A stretch of 7,090 nt of DNA from Candidatus Uhrbacteria bacterium (lineage in GTDB: Bacteria; Patescibacteriota; Patescibacteriia; UBA9934; GWF2-40-263), in assembly GCA_018700535.1 (NCBI GenBank), contig JABITQ010000037.1:1-7090 (forward strand). The letters run 5' to 3'. How positions within the stretch are numbered: the first letter of the stretch is position 1; every line of letters begins with the position of its first letter. This document shows positions 1-5,503 of this stretch, one piece after another. Below the pieces are notes generated by a model. It made no database searches. It worked only from the letters and a program-made list of their open reading frames with translations, and was not told the DNA's origin. A program made the position numbers and the translations under genes.

Positions 1-1074
1 CTTGCTTGATGAGATCCAGGTACCGAGTAGAAGAAGATAGCTGATGAGACCGAGTAAGCCTGTGGTGACAAGGAGTTCGAGGAAGATGTTGTGTGGCTTG
101 TCTGGCCAGGTGCTTGAGATGGTGTAAAGCTCGGGGTCGTAGAGTCTCTCTGCGACTGAGTCGAAATTTTGATGACCGACTCCGAGGATAGGTGCATCTA
201 CCCAACCTTCAATTGCGATTTCCCAATAGATCAATCTGCTTTTCAAACTTGTGTCACCGATTGAGAGTGATGGATTTGCGAGGAATAGTCCGGCTCCACT
301 AAGTAGAGTAATGAGAACGATTCCGCCAATGATTTTTTTTGCGTGAATTTTGTATCGTCTTAATACCATCAGGAGTCCGTAGGTAAGTGCGCCCAAGAAG
401 ATTCCTATAAGAGCGCCACGAGTTCCTGTGCTTATGATGCTGATGATTAAGATAAGAATGAACGAACCTGTAAGAAGGTTTTGTTTGTGAAGGATTTGTT
501 TTTTGAAAAATGAGAGCGCGAGGAAGAGTGGGGCAATGAGGACGCTCGCAAGAACTGAAGGATTACCAAACGTGGCGGTTGAGCGTGAGGTAAACGCCTT
601 ATCAATTGCAGGGATCCAGCCAATTGTTTGTAGGACGGCGATTACACCCAAGAGGCTCATGGTGATGAAGTATCCGTACAGGAACTTCCGGGCGAAGCGT
701 GGGTTTTGGTCGAATGCGAGGCGGAGGTACAGAATGTAGGCGAATAGGTGGTACCAAAAAACAACACCATCCATGCGCAATCTGTTTCCAAAGAAACTGT
801 TCCAGGGGTTTGCTCCTAGAAGACTTGATGCAGTGAGGATGGTGAGGAAGAGGAGGAAGAATTGTGTAAACCGGTCCTTGAGAATGTGAGTGAAGAATTG
901 AGATCGATATCCTAGGATCAAGAAGAATGGGAGGAGGAGCTCTATGTAGAGATAAAACCCAAGGGTCTTTGGTGTTTGAAATGGGCTGTATACACTCGGG
1001 ATGAATACGACAAACAATAGCAAAGACGCAAAGAGCACCCGTTCAAACCATGTGGATAGGGAAGGCTTTTTCAT
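1..1074 (-). CDS. O-antigen ligase / Wzy polymerase family membrane protein (3' end beyond window)
   Basis: Polytopic inner-membrane protein of the O-antigen ligase/polymerase superfamily (WaaL, Wzy, PglL; Wzy_C domain). These enzymes join or polymerise undecaprenyl-linked glycans on the outer face of the cytoplasmic membrane. My translation gives 358 residues, open to the left edge, so the C-terminus is missing. Hydrophobic segments alternate from residue 12 onward. Family landmarks are in the expected order: TFGNPSVLAS at 168-177, STGTRGALIG at 215-224, then the large periplasmic loop with APILGVGHQNF at 294-304 and DKPHNIFLE at 325-333. The last contains the conserved His (H328) of the Wzy_C loop, and it is followed by another hydrophobic segment. 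The ATG at 1074 has no Shine-Dalgarno sequence but an extended -10 box 9 nt upstream. Ligase cannot be separated from polymerase or protein O-oligosaccharyltransferase by sequence alone. Family is secure; exact substrate is unknown. Confidence 0.9.
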   Translation of the reverse strand, partial: MKKPSLSTWFERVLFASLLLFVVFIPSVYSPFQTPKTLGFYLYIELLLPFFLILGYRSQFFTHILKDRFTQFFLLFLTILTASSLLGANPWNSFFGNRLRMDGVVFWYHLFAYILYLRLAFDQNPRFARKFLYGYFITMSLLGVIAVLQTIGWIPAIDKAFTSRSTATFGNPSVLASVLIAPLFLALSFFKKQILHKQNLLTGSFILILIISIISTGTRGALIGIFLGALTYGLLMVLRRYKIHAKKIIGGIVLITLLSGAGLFLANPSLSIGDTSLKSRLIYWEIAIEGWVDAPILGVGHQNFDSVAERLYDPELYTISSTWPDKPHNIFLELLVTTGLLGLISYLLLLGTWISSSK

Positions 1075-1083
1075 ACTTACGAC

Positions 1084-1092
1084 AGTATACCA
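1084..1092 (-). promoter_or_regulatory. extended -10 promoter of the O-antigen ligase gene, probably leaderless
   Basis: On the minus strand this reads TGGTATACT, an extended -10 (TG-N-TATACT). The hexamer ends 9 nt before the ATG at 1074, so initiation about 7 nt downstream would leave only a few untranslated bases. No convincing -35 is found 17 bp upstream, where the sequence lies at the edge of the neighbouring hairpin. Inferred from sequence only. Confidence 0.55.
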
Positions 1093-1112
1093 GCTTCGGG
1101 GCAGTTTTATGG

Positions 1113-1150
1113 AAACAAAATACACCTGTTTGCACAGGTGTATTTTGTTT
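1113..1150 (-). terminator. strong hairpin terminator after the membrane-anchored protein gene
   Basis: A perfect inverted repeat: arm 1113-1129 pairs with arm 1134-1150 (17 bp) around a 4-nt loop. The outer part of the stem is A-rich on one side and T-rich on the other (AAACAAAATA / TATTTTGTTT), so it supplies its own U-tract in either direction. It starts 11 bp beyond the stop codon at 1162 and lies just upstream of the ligase promoter, separating the two transcription units. The symmetry means it could work on both strands, but only the minus strand has a gene ending here. Confidence 0.8.
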
Positions 1151-1161
1151 ACAATCTGATG

Positions 1162-1758
1162 TTACAAGTGGGTTCGAAACAATGCGAGGATTGCGGAATA
1201 CGTACTCCACATTTGATCGAAGTCAAGGTTTGCACTTGATGCGTTTAAGAATCCAAAGCTGTAGATATTACCGAACTTTTTGAAGACAACATTGTAGTAC
1301 GTGTGGCCACCACTGGTGCGCATCTCCCAAATGGCTGGCTCATCGAGCATGATTGTTGCCCCAGAGTCGATTAGATCACCGTACCCATATTGGAAATAGT
1401 CGCAAGAGATTTCGTCGCAATTATCTAAAGCTGATTCATGGTCAGATTTAACGACATTAATGGAAATGTCTCCAATGCTTACTTCTGCTGGGTCTCCAAC
1501 ATCCTCAATCTTAACACCTGGGCGATTGTTGAGCCCCCAAGAGCTGGGGTAGGTAAGGACATATCCGAATGCGCGACTTGTGTGTGTTGACCAAGATTCA
1601 ACTACTGGTGCTACCTCGTTTGAGACAGAAAAGATTGTTTCACTATCTTCGGCTAAGTTAACGACATCTATTGAGCTGTCTTGAATCAATAAGAATGTTG
1701 CTAATCCAACAGCGATTGCGATGACTAATAGTGCGATTCCTGGTTTGCAGTTTTTCAT
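1162..1758 (-). CDS. membrane-anchored extracytoplasmic protein with a 'YPSSW' motif, function unknown
   Basis: A 198-residue protein with a single N-terminal hydrophobic helix (about residues 7-25) after a short basic N-terminus, then a soluble domain predicted outside the membrane. There is no lipobox, so the helix is probably an uncleaved anchor. The motif FGYVLTYPSSW (64-74) resembles the start of PsbP-like or similar small secreted domains common in CPR and Gram-positive surface proteins (f-x-ypxxW). Cys114 and Cys119 flank a short acidic turn and could form a disulfide; Cys4 lies before the helix. The C-terminal third alternates strand-like stretches and ends near residue 198. It sits 45 bp downstream of the GST-like gene on the same strand and is probably co-transcribed; a hairpin terminator follows. 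No SD is seen before the ATG. The gene is real; its function is not recognised. Confidence 0.75.
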   Translation of the reverse strand: MKNCKPGIALLVIAIAVGLATFLLIQDSSIDVVNLAEDSETIFSVSNEVAPVVESWSTHTSRAFGYVLTYPSSWGLNNRPGVKIEDVGDPAEVSIGDISINVVKSDHESALDNCDEISCDYFQYGYGDLIDSGATIMLDEPAIWEMRTSGGHTYYNVVFKKFGNIYSFGFLNASSANLDFDQMWSTYSAILALFRTHL

Positions 1759-1803
1759 ACATGTCCGGTTTATGGCGGGTGAGTTTGATAAAACTATGAA
1801 TGC

Positions 1804-2436
1804 TTATGGAAACAGAACGGGGGTGTCATCTACGCTCCATTGCTCATACTTGGTCATAACTTGCTCAAGAAGAGGTGACTGCAAAAAGTGTTCAAGCCAA
1901 CGTTGGGTGTTTTTGTATTTTGAGGACTGGAACCATTCGATGTCTGCTTTCGCAAATTGCCGTACAAAGGGAAGAATGGCGGCGTCTGCGAACTTCATTT
2001 GGTCGCCTGTTAAAAATTCGTTCTTGGATAGCAATACTTCAAGCTTTTTCAGGAAGACCTCACAATGCTCGCGATACACTTCCTTTGTGTGTTCCGGGTG
2101 ACGGGTGAAGTATTTGTATTTATCAAGATGCATTTTGAATGTCGAGTCGTTCTCCTCTACAAGGTCAGTCCCCATCTGTTCAAGCCATCCATCAGGATCG
2201 TTTTGTTGCAGGGCCCATTTCATCACATCAAGACTTTCGTCGATGACGGTTCCGTCGGAAAGAACTAGAACGGGGACGGTTCCTTTTGGTGAGTAGCTCA
2301 TCATGGACTCGGGTTTGTCTTTTAAAACCACCTCACGAAGCTCGACGGTTTGACCACTCGCTGCAATCGCAAGACGGGCCCTCATGGCATAGGGGCATCT
2401 GACGAAAGAGTAGAGGATGGGGTGAGTATTTTTCAT
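1804..2436 (-). CDS. glutathione S-transferase family protein (thioredoxin-fold N-domain, helical C-domain)
   Basis: A 210-residue protein of normal length for the GST superfamily. The N-terminal thioredoxin-like domain (about 1-82) carries CPYA at 14-17, a Cys-type active-site motif at the start of the first helix as in omega/glutaredoxin-2-like GSTs. It also has the cis-proline pair VP at 54-55 within GTVPVL, and the E67-S68 pair that normally contacts the gamma-glutamyl part of glutathione. The rest (about 90-210) is helical and charged, as in GST C-domains. Such proteins do thiol transfer, dehalogenation, deglutathionylation or peroxide detoxification in the cytoplasm; the substrate cannot be read here. 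The ATG at 2436 lacks an SD but has an extended -10 six nt upstream. The membrane-anchored gene follows after 45 bp. If the host is CPR, the thiol cofactor is an open question. Confidence 0.88.
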   Translation of the reverse strand: MKNTHPILYSFVRCPYAMRARLAIAASGQTVELREVVLKDKPESMMSYSPKGTVPVLVLSDGTVIDESLDVMKWALQQNDPDGWLEQMGTDLVEENDSTFKMHLDKYKYFTRHPEHTKEVYREHCEVFLKKLEVLLSKNEFLTGDQMKFADAAILPFVRQFAKADIEWFQSSKYKNTQRWLEHFLQSPLLEQVMTKYEQWSVDDTPVLFP

Positions 2437-2442
2437 GGATGT

Positions 2443-2451
2443 AGTTTATCA
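2443..2451 (-). promoter_or_regulatory. extended -10 promoter of the GST-like gene, probably leaderless
   Basis: The minus strand reads TGATAAACT, with the TAAACT hexamer ending 6 nt before the ATG at 2436. No SD lies in the short gap, and there is no clear -35. Initiation would fall at or very near the start codon. It belongs to the same pattern as the boxes before 1074 and 6950. Confidence 0.45.
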
Positions 2452-2482
2452 GAGTTTTAGATTTCATATCTCTTTCAAGGTC

Positions 2483-2511
2483 TTTAAGCTGTGTGAGCGG
2501 TCTGGTACACT
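2483..2511 (+). promoter_or_regulatory. promoter of the GNAT-like orphan gene
   Basis: An extended -10, TGGTACACT (hexamer 2506-2511), has a weak -35 TTTAAG at 2483-2488 with 17-bp spacing. It faces right, opposite to the GST promoter, in the 100-bp divergent region. A start near 2518 would give a leader of about 35 nt before the ATG at 2553. Confidence 0.45.
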
Positions 2512-2552
2512 GACGGAAGTTTGATCAGGAAAAATTGAAATGATTGAGTTGT

Positions 2553-3350
2553 ATGAATCGTGAATTTAGTGAGGCTCCCCGTAATAGAGAAACGAAGTCT
2601 GGTCCAGGATATGTGATCCCAGAATTTTCTGTTCCTGATATGCCCGATCTTGATATGGAGGCAGAACCTGAGGTTTGGCGGAGGGAGCAAGAGGTGCGTG
2701 TTCCAGTTACGTTTAAGGGTGAGGATTTTGTAGCCACAATAAAAGCAGAGAGGAATAAGGCTAAGAATTTTAAGTATTCACGTGGAGGTCCGTTTGCAAG
2801 TTTGCAGATTGAATTTCACAGAGCGGGTGAAGAGGAAGAAAGAGTGAGTCTTTTTCGGTCCGTGCTTAATCATAGAGTTCCTGAAGGTAAGCGATCTCCG
2901 AAAGATCGAGGGCGTCATGTGTATTGGGCAATCATTACTCGTTTGGTTGATGATGAATCGATGAGAGGGAGTGGTTTTGGTAAAGCAAACCTTGAGCTGA
3001 CAGAAAAGGCCATGGAAGAAATGACAAAGGCTATGGGTGATGTTGAGCCTGAGTGGATTGAGATCTCGACCTATCTTGGGTCTGTTGCAAGCATGATTAT
3101 TGATAGAGAGTGGCTTGCAGAGGAGTTAACAAAACCTGGGTCATTAGTAAGTGAGAGTGATTTGGATGCATTGGGCCCAAAGGCAGATCGCGATGAACAC
3201 TTTGGTTATCAGCCTATCCCGTCACAATCAAACAGTGCGTTGCAGCTTTTGCAGCAGCGAACACAAAAGCTTGATGATGCACCGAGTGGGAGTGAAGAGA
3301 TTATCTTTATTAAGATGTTGGATGGGAGCAGTGCGGATGAAGTGTTTTAG
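2553..3350 (+). CDS. orphan protein with a GNAT-like acetyl-CoA-binding motif
   Basis: A soluble, charged protein of 265 residues from ATG 2553; it could be 268 from TTG 2544, which directly follows an in-frame stop. I do not recognise the family with confidence. The central part has the layout of GNAT acetyltransferase motif A. A strand-like stretch (HVYWAIITRLV) leads into RGSGFGKANLELTEKAMEE from residue 138, matching R-G-x-G-x-G/A followed by a long helix. A strand (EWIEISTY) and a helix with an aromatic 'REWL' come next, as in GNAT motif B. The N-terminal 60 residues are Pro/Glu-rich and probably disordered; the C-terminal 60 also look low in structure. The start is uncertain: an AGGA at 2527-2530 suits neither candidate well, lying 13 nt before the TTG and 22 nt before the ATG. 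The UbiA-like gene follows after 65 bp with no obvious terminator between, so co-transcription is possible. Confidence 0.75.
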   Translation: MNREFSEAPRNRETKSGPGYVIPEFSVPDMPDLDMEAEPEVWRREQEVRVPVTFKGEDFVATIKAERNKAKNFKYSRGGPFASLQIEFHRAGEEEERVSLFRSVLNHRVPEGKRSPKDRGRHVYWAIITRLVDDESMRGSGFGKANLELTEKAMEEMTKAMGDVEPEWIEISTYLGSVASMIIDREWLAEELTKPGSLVSESDLDALGPKADRDEHFGYQPIPSQSNSALQLLQQRTQKLDDAPSGSEEIIFIKMLDGSSADEVF

Positions 3351-3404
3351 AAGATTCCTTGTAAAAATTCGACATAATCTCTAAGGTTTGATCGCACATT
3401 ACAT

Positions 3405-3408
3405 AGGA
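3405..3408 (+). promoter_or_regulatory. ribosome-binding site of the UbiA-like gene
   Basis: AGGA with 7 nt to the ATG at 3416. The C-run CCCCC directly before the ATG is unusual but leaves the SD unpaired. This site fixes the start codon. Confidence 0.6.
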
Positions 3409-3415
3409 TACCCCC

Positions 3416-4234
3416 ATGATCGCGATTAAGCGTCTTGGATTCGGCCTTTTTGTGGGCTTGGATCTTTGGATTTCTCTGTGTTTAGCAGCACTTGCGCTCT
3501 TTATGAACCGGGTGAGTGATTTCCCGATTCAGACAGATGCGGCAATGCTTGTTTTTTTCTCTACCCTGGTTGTGTACAATCTCGACCACATTAGAGACGG
3601 AGCGTATGTATCAGGTCTCCACAAGATATTCCGCTTGATTACGATCTTGATCGCGAGTGGTATGACGATCAGACTGGTGCACATTGCTCCAGTAGCAGCT
3701 CAAGTGTGTTTCCTAATCTACTTCCTTGTTGGTTGTGTCTATTCAATGCCTCTTGGCAAAGGTCAGACAAAAACCGTTCGTGAGTTGGTTGGACGACTAA
3801 AAGCCGTTTTGGTTGCCAGTGCGATCATGATTGCGGCAGCTGGACTCCCGATCTGCTGGTACGGATCTGTTCCGTCCGTCAGCTACTTCCTGATCACGAT
3901 GTTCATCTTTCAGCTTGTGCTCATTGCCGTCATGTTCTTTGATGTCATTGATGAAGAAGGATGTGCTGATCCAAAACTTGGTAGTGAAGATTTTGTCTTC
4001 ACAATGCCACATTTGGTAATCATCTCATTGTTCTGTGCTGTCATCGCGAAGGGGCTGTTGATGCAATCCTTGATTGGTGCAGAAATCATGGCGTTTTCAG
4101 CGGCAATGTTCGTTCAGTTGGTTATCTGCGTTTTGTTCACACAAACAGAACAAGACGATCATCGCACGTTGGGACGCTTCCTGACCGACGGCGTGCTGTG
4201 TGCACCGCTCTGCGCACATCTCTTACTTGTATAA
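3416..4234 (+). CDS. divergent UbiA-superfamily-like polytopic membrane protein
   Basis: A 272-residue, very hydrophobic protein with about seven to nine predicted membrane segments. Degenerate versions of the UbiA prenyltransferase landmarks occur in the right order and spacing. The first aspartate motif is YNLDHIRD at 54-61 (D57-x3-D61; the canonical NDxxDxxxD is reduced). YSMP at 109-112 is followed by a basic cytoplasmic stretch ending RLKAVLVAS (127-135), like the 'YSxP...lKxllva' segment. The second aspartate motif is FFDVIDEEGCADPKLG at 174-189 (D176, D179, D185). UbiA enzymes attach prenyl chains to aromatic or other acceptors in quinone, haem or lipid synthesis, using Mg held by the two Asp motifs. 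The retained acidic residues suggest a catalytic protein, but the acceptor is unknown and no quinone genes are nearby. A good SD precedes it and a terminator overlaps its stop codon. Confidence 0.65.
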   Translation: MIAIKRLGFGLFVGLDLWISLCLAALALFMNRVSDFPIQTDAAMLVFFSTLVVYNLDHIRDGAYVSGLHKIFRLITILIASGMTIRLVHIAPVAAQVCFLIYFLVGCVYSMPLGKGQTKTVRELVGRLKAVLVASAIMIAAAGLPICWYGSVPSVSYFLITMFIFQLVLIAVMFFDVIDEEGCADPKLGSEDFVFTMPHLVIISLFCAVIAKGLLMQSLIGAEIMAFSAAMFVQLVICVLFTQTEQDDHRTLGRFLTDGVLCAPLCAHLLLV

Positions 4235-4258
4235 CCGGACTCGTCCGGTTTTTCTTTT
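4233..4258 (+). terminator. intrinsic terminator overlapping the stop of the UbiA-like gene
   Basis: Stem AACCGGA / TCCGGTT (4233-4239 with 4244-4250) with a 4-nt loop, followed by TTTCTTTTT. The stem begins inside the TAA stop codon, so termination is immediate. GC-rich base and U-tract make this a confident call. Confidence 0.9.
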
Positions 4259-4316
4259 TGCTGAGTCAATGACCTAATGTTCCAGGCTTAGTTTTTAACA
4301 ACATGAGTCTAAACTA

Positions 4317-4345
4317 TTGACAAAAGTCTAAGATAATACTAGTAT
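4317..4345 (+). promoter_or_regulatory. sigma70-type promoter of the 130-residue orphan gene
   Basis: A perfect -35 TTGACA (4317-4322) and TAGTAT (4340-4345) with 17-bp spacing. GATAAT at 4332-4337 is a better hexamer but only 9 bp from the -35. A start near 4352 gives a leader of about 95 nt. The sequence AGTCTAA occurs at 4306-4312 and 4325-4331, on either side of the -35, and could be a repressor or activator site. Between the terminator at 4258 and this promoter nothing else is recognisable. Confidence 0.6.
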
Positions 4346-4398
4346 CCGCCGTTGAGAATCTTTGACTTATGTCCTCACTGTTCTCTCTTGCTATGGTG

Positions 4399-4418
4399 GT
4401 GGGAGAGAGTGGGAGAGT
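4399..4418 (+). repeat. tandem 10-bp purine repeat in the leader of the 130-residue orphan gene
   Basis: Two adjacent copies of GTGGGAGAG(A/T) (4399-4408 and 4409-4418). The purine tract can pair with TCTCTC upstream (4382-4387) or CTCT downstream (4421-4424), which are mutually exclusive hairpins. In addition, TCCTC at 4372-4376 is complementary to GAGGA in the Shine-Dalgarno (4439-4443). Confidence 0.4.
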
Positions 4419-4446
4419 GTCTCTTGGTGATCAACAAGGAGGATTC

Positions 4447-4839
4447 ATGGCAAGCCAGACTCTAAAAGATCGGCATGATCGCGATGTGGCAACACTTCGG
4501 AGTTTGGGTTCTGGGCTCATTATCTCATTCCGGGAGTTCGAGCGCCATAAGACAGGTCAGATCATTACCGTTCGTATGACAATCCCTTGTGGAGTTTTCG
4601 ATGGCGTTACTGGTCTATTCATTGCCGAGATCCCCAAAAATGAGGGGGGTGTCAAAACCGAGATTCCTAAGGATCTGAGGGGTGTCAATATGCGCGATTA
4701 TGTATTGACGAAGCTCTTTCTGTATCCTCGACAGCGTGTGAATATCGTGGATGTTTTCGCTGCTAAGCTTTCCGACAGCGCAGAAGATCGGAAAAGAAAT
4801 GAGGTTTGTTCGAACGGAATCTATACCGTTATTATCTGA
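4447..4839 (+). CDS. small orphan protein, function unknown
   Basis: A 130-residue soluble protein that I do not recognise. The start is set by AAGGAGGA (4436-4443) placed 3 nt before ATG 4447. An in-frame ATG at 4369 gives a longer frame, but it has no SD and would put the strong SD inside the gene. The N-terminus (MASQTLKDRHDRDVATLRSL) is helical and charged. The middle alternates short strands (GLIISFREF, GQIITVRMTIP, GLFIAEIP), suggesting a small beta-rich domain, then a Gly/Lys-rich loop with the near-repeat 'KNEGGVKTEIPKDLRGV'. A further strand/helix part has LFLYPRQRVNIVDVFAAKL, and Cys occurs twice (residue 50 region and near the C-terminus). It has its own promoter and terminator, so it is a single-gene unit. 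No signal peptide or membrane segment is visible. Confidence 0.72.
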   Translation: MASQTLKDRHDRDVATLRSLGSGLIISFREFERHKTGQIITVRMTIPCGVFDGVTGLFIAEIPKNEGGVKTEIPKDLRGVNMRDYVLTKLFLYPRQRVNIVDVFAAKLSDSAEDRKRNEVCSNGIYTVII

Positions 4840-4852
4840 CGGTCTCAACCTC

Positions 4853-4912
4853 GCGCATTCGAAGACAGCAAAGCCATCTGGCTGCTGTCTGTTGGGTGCG
4901 CTTTTGTTTTTG
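4853..4912 (+). terminator. long-stem intrinsic terminator after the 130-residue orphan gene
   Basis: The outer stem GCGCA (4853-4857) pairs with TGCGC (4897-4901). Pairing continues through G-U and A-T pairs into AGACAGCA (4863-4870) with TGCTGTCT (4883-4890), then GCC/GGC around an ATCT loop, with a small bulge. TTTTGTTTTTG follows directly after the base of the stem. It begins 13 bp past the stop codon at 4839. Confidence 0.85.
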
Positions 4913-4976
4913 TAAAATTTGGGGACTTAGCTGCGTGACTCCGTGCACATTTGACCGGCGTCCACAAATGAAATAG

Positions 4977-4991
4977 CCTCCAGTAAGGAGG
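4977..4991 (+). promoter_or_regulatory. Shine-Dalgarno-sequestering hairpin before the Cys-rich orphan gene
   Basis: CCTCC (4977-4981), loop AGTAA, GGAGG (4987-4991): a perfect 5-bp GC-rich stem that buries the SD core AAGGAGG (4985-4991), which itself lies 6 nt before ATG 4998. An A-T and a G-U pair can extend it (4975-4976 with 4992-4993). The upstream arm has the sequence of the 16S anti-SD core. It may hold translation off until melted or bound. The promoter is not clear: TTGACC at 4951-4956 lacks a good -10, and TAAAAT at 4913-4918 lacks a good -35. Confidence 0.6.
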
Positions 4992-4997
4992 TTTGAA

Positions 4998-5489
4998 ATG
5001 AGCAACGAAGATATTGCTGTAGAGATGGTTGTGAGACTTACCCCAGACGTTCATGAGTGTGGGGAATACAGTCTTCGCAATAAGCACGGTGAAGTTGTGG
5101 AGATTGATGCAGAGCGTGGTGAGCGTTGCATCTGCGTAAGAGTAGGGGTTGGGCGATTTGGCACCCATACGCGCATTGTTGATCGGCTTGGTTGGTTCGC
5201 GCGTGATGAGATTGAAGTCCTGGAAGGTGGTTGGACTCAAGAGTTGCGTGCCGCGTATTTGTTTGGACGGAAGTTTCGCGCTATCAATTCGTTCAGAATC
5301 CCATGGAACTCCGAACGACCATGTATGCATGCAGCACATGACGGCATTGATCCTCCAAACTCCACCAGAAGAATCATGATAAACGCATGGGGTGAGGTTT
5401 GCGAAATCGATGTTTGTGCAGAGCACGAAAGACTTGACGGAGCCTGCATGGACCAAGTTCCATTTGGAGAACGCTGGCGTCGGTACTAG
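4998..5489 (+). CDS. Cys-rich orphan protein with an internal repeat, function unknown
   Basis: A 163-residue soluble protein that I do not recognise. The start is fixed by AAGGAGG 6 nt upstream. Two related segments flank a central region: NKHGEVVEID at 28-37 and NAWGEVCEID at 129-138 share seven of ten residues, and each is followed by an Ala-Glu plus basic residues and further Cys (44/46 and 140/150). Seven Cys (21, 44, 46, 109, 135, 140, 150) and several His (for example 111, 114, 143) raise the possibility of metal binding or disulfides, but no standard zinc-finger spacing is present. The central part contains 'RLGWFARDEIEVLEGGW' and 'AAYLFGRKFRAINSFRIPW', rich in Trp/Phe. There is no signal peptide or membrane helix. 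It is a monocistronic unit ended by the hairpin at 5504. A minus-strand open frame across the same region is a shadow. Confidence 0.72.
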   Translation: MSNEDIAVEMVVRLTPDVHECGEYSLRNKHGEVVEIDAERGERCICVRVGVGRFGTHTRIVDRLGWFARDEIEVLEGGWTQELRAAYLFGRKFRAINSFRIPWNSERPCMHAAHDGIDPPNSTRRIMINAWGEVCEIDVCAEHERLDGACMDQVPFGERWRRY

Positions 5490-5503
5490 AAGTACGCACT
5501 CGC

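Noticed and set aside
1721..2101. Plus-strand frames across the GST gene and its downstream spacer
   Set aside because: The minus strand carries a complete GST with catalytic motifs; the plus frames lack an SD and have random composition.
4369..4446. Upstream ATG extending the 130-residue orphan to 156 residues
   Set aside because: There is no SD before 4369, the extra residues look unlike the rest, and a near-perfect AAGGAGGA sits just before ATG 4447.
4235..4446. Possible tRNA or known riboswitch in the longest gene-free stretch
   Set aside because: No cloverleaf, CCA end or known aptamer core could be found; only a terminator, a promoter and a purine repeat are supported.
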